Assembly: GCA_937874345.1 (NCBI GenBank)
Contig: CALNBT010000246.1
Span: forward strand, 1 to 23,732
DNA length: 23,732 bases
Source: an uncultured Prevotella sp.
GTDB taxonomy: Bacteria; Bacteroidota; Bacteroidia; Bacteroidales; Bacteroidaceae
Direction of reading: 5' to 3'
Positions 15,612 through 23,732 of the stretch are shown piece after piece (the first letter of the stretch is position 1; each line of letters opens with the position of its first letter). Both the position numbers and the translations under genes were made by a program. The notes beneath the pieces were generated by a model. The model did no database searches, was not told the origin of the DNA, and saw nothing but the letters and a program-made list of their open reading frames with translations.

Positions 15612-16334
15612 TTATTGTCGTTCATGACGACCTTCATTGGAAAAGGCTGTAGATACCTTTTCTAAAAAAGCCTTTGTTACTTGGAATGATCCTTCGGCCA
15701 TTCTATTCCAGAAATCAAAGTACTGAGCAGCCTTTTCGTCTTTCAACGGAACGTCACTGATGATGCGGAACGAAATAAAAGGAGTGTTATAGAGGTAACA
15801 TGTCTGTGCGATAGAGCAACTTTCCATGTCGACAGCCATAGCCTTTGGGAAGTTGTTCAGTATCTGTTGCATTTTTTCCCGATGATCAACGAACCATTCG
15901 CCGCTGACAATCAATCCACTATAAATCTTTGTACCGCAGTTGATAGACAGCGCTTTTTCAACCAAATCGGTGGGTGATTCATATATGGCGGGCAGCCCGA
16001 TGATCTGGCCCAACTCGCATTCTGCTCCACAATAGGCATCGTGATAAGTGCATCCTGTACTCACTACCACATCGGTTGGGTTTAAAGATACGTCTGCTCC
16101 TCCTGCAACACCCGAAGAAACGATTAGTTCGGGATGGTAGTTGTTGATCATCTCAACTGTTCCTATGGCAGAATTTACTTTTCCAATTCCACATTGCTGC
16201 ATCACGATTTCGTCTTGTCCGATGTGTCCCAGAGTGAAGATTTTCGCCCCGATTTGCTCTTCATGGCTGTCGTCAAACAGCGTCTTGAGCTGGGCTTGCT
16301 CCTTTTCCATCGCAACGATAATACCGATTTTCAT
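15612..16334 (-). CDS. mtnN: 5'-methylthioadenosine/S-adenosylhomocysteine nucleosidase
   Basis: This 240-residue enzyme removes adenine from S-adenosylhomocysteine and methylthioadenosine, and from the 5'-deoxyadenosine released by radical SAM enzymes. The family motifs are complete: MKIGIIVAMEKE with catalytic Glu12, SSGVAGGAD (73-81), the ribose-binding VDMES with Glu171 (commonly VEME), and RIISDVP with the catalytic Asp194. Length is normal, with a short polar tail. It is the first gene of a minus-strand operon with luxS. The promoter is back-to-back with that of the YfhO gene. The ATG at 16334 is the only sensible start and lies about 17 nt from the predicted transcription start. Confidence 0.96.
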   Translation of the reverse strand: MKIGIIVAMEKEQAQLKTLFDDSHEEQIGAKIFTLGHIGQDEIVMQQCGIGKVNSAIGTVEMINNYHPELIVSSGVAGGADVSLNPTDVVVSTGCTYHDAYCGAECELGQIIGLPAIYESPTDLVEKALSINCGTKIYSGLIVSGEWFVDHREKMQQILNNFPKAMAVDMESCSIAQTCYLYNTPFISFRIISDVPLKDEKAAQYFDFWNRMAEGSFQVTKAFLEKVSTAFSNEGRHERQ

Positions 16335-16357
16335 AACTTCACAATTCTATTTTGGGA

Positions 16358-16388
16358 CAAAGTTACTAAAAACTGACTGAACTTTCGA
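16358..16388 (-). promoter_or_regulatory. Promoter of the pfs-luxS operon
   Basis: On the minus strand TAACTTTG (plus-strand CAAAGTTA, 16358-16365) is a perfect TAnnTTTG box. The -33 position 20 bp upstream reads TCG (plus strand 16386-16388) rather than TTG. It overlaps the equivalent position of the divergent promoter in a TCGA tetranucleotide. Confidence 0.6.
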
Positions 16389-16415
16389 TTCAGCAGCAAA
16401 GTTTTACTATCTTTG
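16385..16415 (+). promoter_or_regulatory. Promoter of the YfhO-type gene
   Basis: TATCTTTG (16408-16415) is a perfect -7 box. The -33 position after a 20-bp spacer is TCG (16385-16387), preceded by TT. Transcription would start around 16422, giving a leader of about 90 nt to the ATG at 16512. Confidence 0.6.
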
Positions 16416-16511
16416 CAGATGATAATATGCACCTTTTAGCAAACAATCTGTATGATTTTGGGAGGTGAAATGCATCATCTTAGCAGTCAATTCTAATCGT
16501 TTTTCACAATC

Positions 16512-19007
16512 ATGAAAACTTTGAAACAATATTGGTTGGACCTTGCCGCCATTGTGTTATTTATCTTCCTTTCGTTTGCATACTTCATGCCTGCAGACTT
16601 ACAAGGGCGTATCTTATATCAACATGATAGTTCGGCAGGGCGCGGAATGGGACATGAAGCCTCGGTTTACCGTGAACAGACGGGTGAGATTTCCCGATGG
16701 ACCAATTCCATTTTCGGTGGTATGCCTACCTATCAGATTTCTCCATCGTACAAAAGTACCGATGCCTTATCGCAAGTAATGAATGCATATCATCTATGGC
16801 TGCCTGAGAATGTATGGTATGTATTTGCCTTTCTCTTGGGTTTCTACATCATGCTGCGCGCATTCAACTATCGACAGGAACTGGCTGCACTGGGTTCCAT
16901 CATCTGGGCTTTCTCCAGTTATTTCTTTATCATCATCGCGGCAGGACATATCTGGAAGGTGATGGCATTGGCTTATCTGCCCCCAATGATAGCGGGTGTG
17001 GTGCTGGCCTATCGAGGGAAATATCTGTGGGGATTCCTATTGACGGCCATCTTCACGGCCTTCGAGATAAAAGCCAACCATGTTCAGATGACCTATTACT
17101 ATCTATTCATCATCCTGTTCATGATCATTGCTTATCTCGTGGAAGCCATTCGCGAGAAACAGCTGGCTCGTTTTGGAAAGGCTACTGCCGTTTGTGCTGC
17201 TGCAGCCCTGATAGGTGTCAGTATCAACATCAGCAATTTATATCATACTTGGGAGTATGGACAGGAATCGATGCGTGGAAAAAGCGAACTGGTGAAGGCC
17301 CAATCGGCTAACCAGACCAATAATGGACTTGACCGCGACTACATTACACAATGGAGTTATGGCATCGGAGAAACGTGGACCTTGCTGGTACCTAATGTCA
17401 AAGGTGGAGCGTCTGTTCCATTGTCGATGAATCAGACAGCCATGAAAAAGGCCGATCCCAGCTTGATGGAGATTTACCAACAGCTAGGACAATACTGGGG
17501 TGAACAACCCGGAACCAGCGGACCTGTGTATGTAGGTGCTTTTGTATTGATGCTGTTTATCTTAGGTCTGTTTATCGTGAAGGGACCTATGAAATGGGCT
17601 TTGCTGTCTGCAACCGTTCTATCTATCCTTCTTTCTTGGGGAAAGAACTTTATGCCGTTTACCGATTTCTTTATCGATCATGTCCCGATGTACAGCAAGT
17701 TCAGAACGGTATCCTCCATATTGGTTATCGCCGAGTTTACGATTCCGCTCCTGGCCATCATGACTTTGAAACGTATCGTGGACGAGCCAGACATTCTGAA
17801 TAAGAAACTGAAATTTGTTTATGTCAGCTTTGGGCTTACAGCAGGGTTCTGTCTTTTGTTTGCATTGATGCCCTCGCTGTTCTTCTCTGATTTTATTTCA
17901 AGCCAGGAGATGGCAGCCATGAAGAATATTCCAGCCGAATACCTTAACCGATTGCTGCCGAACTTGCGCGAAATGCGTCAGGCAATCTTCACGGCCGACT
18001 GCTGGCGCTCTTTCTTTGTTATTGCTATCGGCACGCTGATACTATTGTTGTATAAGACAAAAAAACTGAATACTTCGTGGATGATCGGCGCCGTTACGCT
18101 GTTATGTCTCATCGACATGTGGCAGATCAATAAACGTTATCTCAACGATGACATGTTTGTTGAGAAGAGTGTTCGCGAAACTCCACTTGAAATGTCTACG
18201 ACCGACAAGCAGATTCTACAGACGAAAGAACTGGATTACAGAGTATTGAATTTGTCAACAAGCACGTTTAACGAAAATGAGACAAGCTATTTCCACAAGA
18301 GCATTGGTGGATATCATCCTGCAAAGTTGCGCCGTTACCAGGACATGATCGATACATACATCGCTCCGGAGATGTCGAAATTGATGACAGCTGTGGTTAA
18401 GGCACAAGGTGATATGACCAAATTGAATGGGGATAGCATCTGTCCAATCTTGAACATGCTGAACACCAAATTCTTTATTATGCCACTCCAAGGCGGTCAG
18501 ACTGTTCCATTGAAGAATCCATATGCTTTTGGTAACGCATGGTTTGTCGATAAGTTGACCTATGTAGACAATGCCAACGAAGAGATTGCTCAGGTGGGTA
18601 AGCTGAAACTTCGTGATGAAGCCGTTGCCGACAAGAAGTTTCTGAAACAGCTGGGGCAAGCCGTTGTGCAGGATAACACCTCGCTGGTGACCCTTAAAAC
18701 ATATCAACCGAACCAATTGACTTACGAAGTTGAGTCGAATAAGGGTGGTGTTGTCGTCTTTTCTGAAGTCTACTATCCGGGATGGACGGCAAAAGTCGAT
18801 GGTCAATCGGTTGAGGTCGGTAGGGTAAACTACATCCTTCGGGCAATCAATGTCAAGCCTGGTAAGCATGAAGTAGTTCTAAGTTTCTTCCCTAAGTCGG
18901 TCGATATCACTGAGAGTATTGCCTATGCAGCATTCGCATTGCTCGTTGTGTTGGTACTGCTCGTGGCCTTTATCGAATTCAAGAAGCAGAAAAGCAGTCG
19001 CCAATAA
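16512..19007 (+). CDS. YfhO-family polytopic membrane protein
   Basis: This 831-residue inner-membrane protein matches the YfhO family (PF09586), thought to be GT-C-type glycosyltransferase-like proteins that act with lipid-linked sugars. The first TM helix (about 12-30) is followed by an extracytoplasmic loop with the conserved pattern QHDSSAGRGM, EISRWTNSIFGGMPTYQISP. About ten more hydrophobic helices follow up to about residue 545. Then comes a large soluble domain with SEVYYPGWTAKVDGQ and VNVKPG-like beta strands near the end, and a final helix at about 803-822 with a basic cytoplasmic tail. In Firmicutes YfhO takes part in glycosylating surface polymers; the role in Bacteroidetes is not settled. 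It has its own promoter, and the SGNH gene follows 87 bp later. Confidence 0.85.
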   Translation: MKTLKQYWLDLAAIVLFIFLSFAYFMPADLQGRILYQHDSSAGRGMGHEASVYREQTGEISRWTNSIFGGMPTYQISPSYKSTDALSQVMNAYHLWLPENVWYVFAFLLGFYIMLRAFNYRQELAALGSIIWAFSSYFFIIIAAGHIWKVMALAYLPPMIAGVVLAYRGKYLWGFLLTAIFTAFEIKANHVQMTYYYLFIILFMIIAYLVEAIREKQLARFGKATAVCAAAALIGVSINISNLYHTWEYGQESMRGKSELVKAQSANQTNNGLDRDYITQWSYGIGETWTLLVPNVKGGASVPLSMNQTAMKKADPSLMEIYQQLGQYWGEQPGTSGPVYVGAFVLMLFILGLFIVKGPMKWALLSATVLSILLSWGKNFMPFTDFFIDHVPMYSKFRTVSSILVIAEFTIPLLAIMTLKRIVDEPDILNKKLKFVYVSFGLTAGFCLLFALMPSLFFSDFISSQEMAAMKNIPAEYLNRLLPNLREMRQAIFTADCWRSFFVIAIGTLILLLYKTKKLNTSWMIGAVTLLCLIDMWQINKRYLNDDMFVEKSVRETPLEMSTTDKQILQTKELDYRVLNLSTSTFNENETSYFHKSIGGYHPAKLRRYQDMIDTYIAPEMSKLMTAVVKAQGDMTKLNGDSICPILNMLNTKFFIMPLQGGQTVPLKNPYAFGNAWFVDKLTYVDNANEEIAQVGKLKLRDEAVADKKFLKQLGQAVVQDNTSLVTLKTYQPNQLTYEVESNKGGVVVFSEVYYPGWTAKVDGQSVEVGRVNYILRAINVKPGKHEVVLSFFPKSVDITESIAYAAFALLVVLVLLVAFIEFKKQKSSRQ

Positions 19008-19094
19008 TTGGTGATAGATAGAATAGGGTAACACTATTGATAACTGGAGGAAATCATCTCACCTGAACAGAAAATAGATAAATACAATCCATAC

Positions 19095-20846
19095 ATGAAG
19101 AAAATATTTCTGGTACTGTTCTGTGTACTAACCTATTTTAATATAACACATGCTCAGACCATCTGGTATGATCCGATGAATGCTGATCATCCACAAGTGA
19201 TGGGTCGTGGTTGGAATGATGAAATAGGAAAAACATATCACCGATTGCCAGAGCGGGCAAAGCCAAATTTGCGTAAACCACTATACGATTTGTCGCTGAA
19301 TAGTGCCGGGATGTACATCAAATTTGTGACCAATGCCAAAGAAATCACGGTCAAATACAATGTTGCGAATATCGATAAGTCGTTTTTTAACCTGGTAAGT
19401 ATTGCTCATAGTGGCATTGATCTTTATGCAATGGATTTAAATGGACAGCAGAACTGGTGTTCGTGTTTTGGAAATGCTGGCATCGATAAGCAGACTGTTA
19501 CCTATCACTATCAGAACCTTCAATACCAGGATACCATCAGGGGAAATGAATATCAGTTGTTCTTACCTTTGTATAATACGGTAGAAACGCTATCCATCGG
19601 TGTTCCTCAAGGCGCATCTTTTACGTTTTCACAGCCTGATGTCGACAAGCCTATTGTTGCCTATGGTACCTCTATCACACAAGGAGCTTCTGCCTCACGG
19701 CCGGCCATGGCGTGGACCAATATCGTACAGCGCAAGACGCAGTACCCAATGATAAACCTTGGTTTCTCTGGAAACGGGAAATTAGAAAAGGAAATGTTTT
19801 CGTTACTGTCTGAAATCGATGCACGAATGTATATCATTGACTGCATACCGAATATGGGTCCGTTGCTAAAAGAAATATATACCCGTACCATTGATGGTGT
19901 GAAAATGCTGCGTTCAAAGCGAAATGTGCCGATTCTGCTGGTTGAAAATGCTGGAAACATGAACCGTGTTACCAACCCATCTAATGAGCAGTTGTATGAA
20001 AAATGCAATGCAGAATTGCACAAAGCATACGAAGAACTAACCCGTTTGGGCTATAAAGACTTGTATTATCTTTCTGAAAATGAAATCGGAATGTTGCCCG
20101 AAGGCCAGATTGATGGCATCCATCCCAACGATATTGGTATGGAATGTTATGCTAATGCGTATGTCAAAAAAATACAATCTATCTTCAGATGGCCTGAAAA
20201 TAACAAATTTACGCCGATACAACAACGTCGCGATGGAACTTATGTATGGACCAATCGCCACGATGAAGTATTGACGAGAAATAACAAATCAAATCCAGAT
20301 GTCTTGCTCATTGGTAACTCCATCACACATTACTGGGGTGGGGAACCTCTCGAAAAGATTGCGCGTGGACAGGATTCCTGGAAGAAACTCTTTAAAGGCC
20401 ATGTTGCAACGAACATGGGATTCGGATGGGATCGTATTGAGAACGTTTATTGGCGACTGTTGCATGGCGAAATAGATGGCTGCCAGGCCAAGCACATCTT
20501 CCTGATGATTGGAACCAATAATATCGGTATCAATACCAATGAAGAGATCGTTGAAGGCATCGTTGGTTTGGTTCAACTGCTGAGAGAGCGGCAGCCTCAG
20601 GCTCAAATCCATGTCGTAAAGATCTTCCCGCGTAGGAATATGGAAGACCGTGTTGCGGAAATCAATCAGCTTTTGGATAAGAAGTTGGCAACCGATTCTA
20701 AGATCTCGCTGGTCGATGTCTCCTCTCAATTGCTGTTGAAAGATGGAAGTGGAAAGATTGACGAGAGTCTTTTTGCAGATGGCCTGCATCCAAATGCCAA
20801 AGGATATGATAAGATTGCTAAGATTTACCACCAATACTTGAAGTAG
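19095..20846 (+). CDS. Secreted protein with two tandem SGNH/GDSL esterase domains
   Basis: This 583-residue protein has a signal peptide (MKKIFLVLFCVLTYFNITHA/Q) and three parts. Residues about 22-180 form a beta-rich domain containing SGIDLYAMD, the GxDLY domain (PF14607-like) usual before this esterase type. The first SGNH domain (about 185-365) has nucleophile Ser193 in YGTSITQGAS and Asp340/His343 in DGIHPND. The second (about 400-583) has Ser409 in LLIGNSITHYWGG, the GTNN block (MIGTNNIG) and Asp562/His565 in DGLHPNA, resembling platelet-activating-factor acetylhydrolase-like esterases. Both active sites look complete. Such enzymes remove acetyl or other acyl groups from sugars or lipids; the substrate here is unknown. 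It follows the YfhO gene without a visible promoter or terminator between them, so co-transcription is likely. Confidence 0.88.
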   Translation: MKKIFLVLFCVLTYFNITHAQTIWYDPMNADHPQVMGRGWNDEIGKTYHRLPERAKPNLRKPLYDLSLNSAGMYIKFVTNAKEITVKYNVANIDKSFFNLVSIAHSGIDLYAMDLNGQQNWCSCFGNAGIDKQTVTYHYQNLQYQDTIRGNEYQLFLPLYNTVETLSIGVPQGASFTFSQPDVDKPIVAYGTSITQGASASRPAMAWTNIVQRKTQYPMINLGFSGNGKLEKEMFSLLSEIDARMYIIDCIPNMGPLLKEIYTRTIDGVKMLRSKRNVPILLVENAGNMNRVTNPSNEQLYEKCNAELHKAYEELTRLGYKDLYYLSENEIGMLPEGQIDGIHPNDIGMECYANAYVKKIQSIFRWPENNKFTPIQQRRDGTYVWTNRHDEVLTRNNKSNPDVLLIGNSITHYWGGEPLEKIARGQDSWKKLFKGHVATNMGFGWDRIENVYWRLLHGEIDGCQAKHIFLMIGTNNIGINTNEEIVEGIVGLVQLLRERQPQAQIHVVKIFPRRNMEDRVAEINQLLDKKLATDSKISLVDVSSQLLLKDGSGKIDESLFADGLHPNAKGYDKIAKIYHQYLK

Positions 20847-20860
20847 TATTTCAACAAAAT

Positions 20861-20895
20861 GGCTCGGAAAAATCAATTTTTTTCCGAGCCTTTTG
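20861..20895. terminator. Bidirectional intrinsic terminator
   Basis: A 12-bp perfect stem (GGCTCGGAAAAA with TTTTTCCGAGCC) encloses the 6-nt loop TCAATT and is followed by TTTTGTTTTG on the plus strand. On the minus strand it is followed by ATTTTGTT. It lies between the convergent SGNH and DUF4153 genes and can end both transcripts. Confidence 0.88.
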
Positions 20896-20924
20896 TTTTG
20901 TATTCATGCTAAAAATGATGTTTG

Positions 20925-22661
20925 TTATTTAATAAACAGCACACCGTTAAAAGAAAATTGTCTGCGATCAGCTTCATTGATCAACGTAAAATTCGTAATC
21001 ACGAGTTGCGCTTTATCGTTTTTCATGACCAAATATGCATTCTTCTTTGTATTGCCCATCTGTTTTAACTGACTGATGGATACTACGAAAGTGTTTTTTA
21101 TTTCATGATTGTTTTCTACATAGGATGTGCTGAAAGTGAGTTGATTTCCTTCTATCTTGAATTCATCTTGACCATTATATTCATTGACCAACACTCCGGA
21201 TCGGTATCCCTGAGGAATTGGGATGAGGGCTTGTGAATCACTGTTTCCTCCGTTGATCTCTGGTTCAATCATGGGCAATCCTTTCATTTCTTTCTTGGTT
21301 GTACGGAATAGTGCATCCAGTCGATAGCCGTAGGTATTTACATCTTCTTTCAAAAAGCCTGTAGTGCTTTCTTTCTTGAATTCATTACGTAGGTATTCTA
21401 TCTTACTGTCAATCTGTTTTGCCGTCGCATAACCTGCTGTTTGCAATAGTTTGCTGTAAGTTGTTTGGTCCATTGGCAACTTTGTCATACGAGATTCTGC
21501 TAGCAATTCGCGCACATTTTTCTTCAATTGCTGCTTGGTAAAACTTGTAATGTTGACTGGGAACAGTGATACTGCCAACAAGATAACGGCAAAAGATGTG
21601 GCAATCCACATCACCTTACGCGATCGGCAAACAATCAATCCGATGCAAACGGCATAACACCATACATTAAAAAGCAACAGATACAGACGTGAAATGGTTA
21701 CACCATAGTCGTTGAAACGGCGCACAAGGCCGATGGTCATCAACACCAACAGGGGCATTACGACAACAGGCAGATAGCGAACCAATAGCCGATCGAATTT
21801 CTTTGCATTCGGAACACTGTTTACCGGATAAAGCAAGCCGATAATCACAACCGTTAATAGCATTAATACCGATACTAGCCACGATACCCATCCGTCGGGC
21901 AACTGCCAGGTAACAAGAATTTTGACAGCATAAATATATAATGTAAACAAATAGGCAAAGTGCAATGGAATCAACAGAAAATGAATGATACTGTTCCCCA
22001 ATTTGTGTTGCAGCCAATTGTCATGAGAATACTTTCTTTCACCTTTTGGCAGTTGAACCAACACCAGAAGTGGCGCAATCAGTGAAAAAGAGAAGATGGC
22101 AGTGTCTGCTAAATAAGGGTCATTTATTTTCATTCCGAACAGAAAACGGAACGATTGCATCAGCAAAAGCAATCCCAAAAACAAGACCAATGATGTTAAT
22201 GATGCGATGATGGCACTGATTTTCACCTTGATCAGGAAGTTTATGGCTGGCAGATCATTATCCTGTCGGATAAAAGGTAATGTGACCCATCCTGTCAGCA
22301 TGGCGAAGATGCTCACGCCGACAGCGATACTTTGGCCGTGACTGAGCGGATATTGGGTAGCCCAAAATATGCATAATGCAAGCCAAAAAAGATGGAAACA
22401 TCCTTGTATAATCCATCCTTTACTATGGTTGGGCATATCTTCGGTCCACAGCTGCAGCATCAGTGACAGTACCATGGCAGACAATGGATAGAGCATTAGA
22501 AAGAAAGTGGTTCCTTGCATCTCGACACCATGCCTTAATAGGTGATTGAGATACATCAATGATAGGCACGACAACACGGCAAAGACTACCGTTAGTTGAA
22601 ATCGGATAAGGATATCTGACAGCTTGTTTTTCCAGTTAAGTAGGATAGAATGATTTGCCAT
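20925..22661 (-). CDS. DUF4153-family polytopic membrane protein
   Basis: This 578-residue protein has about eleven hydrophobic helices in its first 370 residues (for example 20-37, 52-72, 86-104, 111-130, 145-168, 186-205, 225-252, 262-282, 300-318, 328-347 and 352-370). The stretch RRFNDYGVTISRLYLLLFNVW at about 318-338 is the hallmark of the DUF4153/DUF4173 group. The last 200 residues are soluble, with lysine-rich helices followed by beta-rich sequence (QLTFSTSYVENNHEIKNTF); they follow an apparent odd number of helices, so which side they face is unclear. The function of the family is not established. It is convergent with the SGNH gene, ends at the shared terminator, and has its own good promoter. 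Confidence 0.82.
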   Translation of the reverse strand: MANHSILLNWKNKLSDILIRFQLTVVFAVLSCLSLMYLNHLLRHGVEMQGTTFFLMLYPLSAMVLSLMLQLWTEDMPNHSKGWIIQGCFHLFWLALCIFWATQYPLSHGQSIAVGVSIFAMLTGWVTLPFIRQDNDLPAINFLIKVKISAIIASLTSLVLFLGLLLLMQSFRFLFGMKINDPYLADTAIFSFSLIAPLLVLVQLPKGERKYSHDNWLQHKLGNSIIHFLLIPLHFAYLFTLYIYAVKILVTWQLPDGWVSWLVSVLMLLTVVIIGLLYPVNSVPNAKKFDRLLVRYLPVVVMPLLVLMTIGLVRRFNDYGVTISRLYLLLFNVWCYAVCIGLIVCRSRKVMWIATSFAVILLAVSLFPVNITSFTKQQLKKNVRELLAESRMTKLPMDQTTYSKLLQTAGYATAKQIDSKIEYLRNEFKKESTTGFLKEDVNTYGYRLDALFRTTKKEMKGLPMIEPEINGGNSDSQALIPIPQGYRSGVLVNEYNGQDEFKIEGNQLTFSTSYVENNHEIKNTFVVSISQLKQMGNTKKNAYLVMKNDKAQLVITNFTLINEADRRQFSFNGVLFIK

Positions 22662-22708
22662 GATAGGTAATGACAGTTAATAAATAGAAAATCGGTGGTA
22701 AATATATG

Positions 22709-22739
22709 CAAAAATAGCATGTGTGGCAAGTAATGACAA
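22709..22739 (-). promoter_or_regulatory. Promoter of the DUF4153 gene
   Basis: On the minus strand TTG (plus-strand CAA, 22737-22739) is followed after exactly 20 bp by TATTTTTG (plus-strand CAAAAATA, 22709-22716), a perfect match to the Bacteroidetes promoter. The ATG at 22661 is 48 bp beyond the -7 box. Confidence 0.72.
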
Positions 22740-22834
22740 CAAAAAAATCATTAAATTAGCAGTTGATTTTCCCGTCGAGTGTTTCATCCGTTTGGATGTC
22801 AATGGTCGACAAATTAGAAATGAACAAGTAAAAG

Positions 22835-23635
22835 ATGAAATTTTCAACTGCCGTACAGATAGAACCGTCCTCGTTTCACATAGACCCATTTGAGCAGATG
22901 TTGTTTGTGGGATCGTGCTTTGCCGACAGTATGGGGCAGCGATTCAAGGACAATCTGTTCAGGGCTGTCGTCAATCCTTATGGGGTTATGTACAATCCTG
23001 CGAGTGTACTTCATACCATCCAACGGTCGGATGAGGCGCCTCGAGTGGCCATTCTGACCCTTGGCACGAACCATGTTTATATCTTGAAAGAAACAAACGA
23101 GATTGTTGACAACTGCCAGAAAAGGCCACAATCGTTGTTTAGGGAAGAAAAATTGTCTGTAGAATCGTGCGCGGCTTATCTTGCCAAGGCCGTAGATATC
23201 TTGTACAGTCGCAACCCTGAGGTGAAGGTAATAGTCACCATCAGCCCCATCCGTTATGCTAAATACGGCTTTCATGGCAGTCAGTTGTCAAAAGCTACAT
23301 TGTTGTTGGCTGCCGATCGCTTGGTTGGTCTGTATCCGGATGTGGTGACTTATTTCCCCGCGTATGAGATTGTGAACGATGAATTGCGCGACTATCGGTT
23401 CTACCAAGAAGACATGTTGCATCCTACCCCTCAAGCGGTCAGTTACATTGAGCAACGTTTTTCGGAAGTGTTCTTCAGTGATGCCGCCAAGCGCTTTGTG
23501 GAGGAATGGCTCCCCATTAAAAAAGCTCTGTCGCACCGTCCGTTCAATCCCGATTCAGCAGAATACCAGACCTTTTTTAAAAAGGCACTGGAAGACAAGC
23601 AAACTTTGTTGAGACGCTATGGTCAAATAGAATAA
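22835..23635 (+). CDS. GSCFA-domain protein
   Basis: This 266-residue protein shows the signature that names the GSCFA family (PF08885), here LFVGSCFADSMGQRF at about 23-37. Further conserved parts are VNPYGVMYNPASV, LTLGTNHVYI, the TISPIRY segment and the late EDMLHPTPQAVSYI. These resemble the GDS, GxND and DxxH blocks of SGNH hydrolases, so an esterase-like fold is likely, with Ser27 and an Asp-x-x-His pair as candidate active residues. There is no signal peptide, so it is probably cytoplasmic. No substrate is known for the family. ATG 22835 is the best start; a three-codon ORF (ATG AAC AAG TAA, 22820-22831) precedes it by 3 bp. A weak promoter candidate is TTG 22763-22765 with TCCGTTTG 22787-22794. 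Confidence 0.85.
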   Translation: MKFSTAVQIEPSSFHIDPFEQMLFVGSCFADSMGQRFKDNLFRAVVNPYGVMYNPASVLHTIQRSDEAPRVAILTLGTNHVYILKETNEIVDNCQKRPQSLFREEKLSVESCAAYLAKAVDILYSRNPEVKVIVTISPIRYAKYGFHGSQLSKATLLLAADRLVGLYPDVVTYFPAYEIVNDELRDYRFYQEDMLHPTPQAVSYIEQRFSEVFFSDAAKRFVEEWLPIKKALSHRPFNPDSAEYQTFFKKALEDKQTLLRRYGQIE

Positions 23636-23695
23636 TGGGCACGCTTTTTTTTCAGGCTGTTCATTGTCCAGGCATCTTTGCTTGTGTTGAAAGCC

Positions 23696-23732
23696 TGGCA
23701 AAAGAGTGCATATTGAATGGCAAAAGGGTGCA
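23696..23732. repeat. 22-nt-period intergenic repeat, cut by the window edge
   Basis: TGGCAAAAGAGTGCA (23696-23710) recurs as TGGCAAAAGGGTGCA (23718-23732), 14 of 15 identical, with a 22-nt period. The core GGCAAAAG and the period equal those of the reverse complement of the repeat at 13206-13240. A stem CCAGGC/GCCTGG (23668-23673 with 23693-23698) leads into it. The element may continue beyond the window. Confidence 0.7.

Noticed and set aside
18255..18869. 204-codon minus-strand ORF inside the YfhO gene
   Set aside because: The opposite strand is a well-supported coding sequence with conserved motifs, and the antisense product resembles no family known to me.
19046..19050. GGAGG Shine-Dalgarno-like sequence before the SGNH gene
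   Set aside because: No start codon lies at a usable distance, and the SGNH signal peptide begins 45 bp further on; strong SD use is uncommon in this phylum.
20289..20876. 195-codon minus-strand ORF over the second SGNH domain
   Set aside because: It is antisense to a domain with intact catalytic residues and spans the terminator stem.

Overview
The window looks like chromosomal DNA of a Bacteroidota species, most likely a Prevotella-type member of the Bacteroidales. The basis is the promoter grammar (repeated TTG, about 20 bp, then TAnnTTTG), the weak Shine-Dalgarno signals, secreted proteins cleaved just before Gln, and Bacteroidetes-typical families (DUF4153, GSCFA, GH92, TonB C-terminal proteins, PF13568-like beta-barrels). 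The species cannot be named from the sequence alone. No rRNA, tRNA, CRISPR array, phage gene or transposase was seen.

Region 1 (1-5034) is an efflux module. A MarR-type regulator on the minus strand faces a four-gene plus-strand operon: MacB/LolD-type ATPase, lipoprotein membrane-fusion adaptor, FtsX/DevC-like permease and TolC-type outer-membrane channel. The 97 bp between them carries two divergent promoters and a 20-bp inverted repeat lying inside the operon promoter. The operon ends at a clear intrinsic terminator.

Region 2 (5175-13278) is for carbohydrate use. It holds a secreted GH2 beta-galactosidase with an N-terminal ricin-type lectin domain and a secreted GH92 alpha-mannosidase-like enzyme 15 bp downstream. 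After a terminator come a small outer-membrane beta-barrel and a ROK-family sugar kinase lacking the usual zinc motif. No SusC/SusD pair or PUL regulator is visible. A long hairpin built from a 22-nt repeat follows the kinase.

Region 3 (13404-14975) is a two-gene unit with a strong promoter and a structured leader. The first gene encodes a TonB C-terminal protein with an unusual N-terminal five-cysteine domain placed before an internal signal-like segment. The second, 2 bp downstream, encodes a small radical SAM enzyme of the pyruvate-formate-lyase-activase type, with no glycyl radical enzyme nearby. This is the most promising candidate for an under-described system here.

Region 4 (15044-16365, minus strand) is a pfs-luxS operon for the activated-methyl cycle and AI-2 formation. 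Its promoter is back-to-back with that of Region 5 (16408-20895), which holds a YfhO-type polytopic membrane protein and a secreted protein with two tandem SGNH esterase domains. A bidirectional terminator separates the latter from a convergent DUF4153 membrane protein.

Region 6 (22835-23732) is a GSCFA-domain protein followed by a second copy of the 22-nt-period intergenic repeat, which runs into the window edge.
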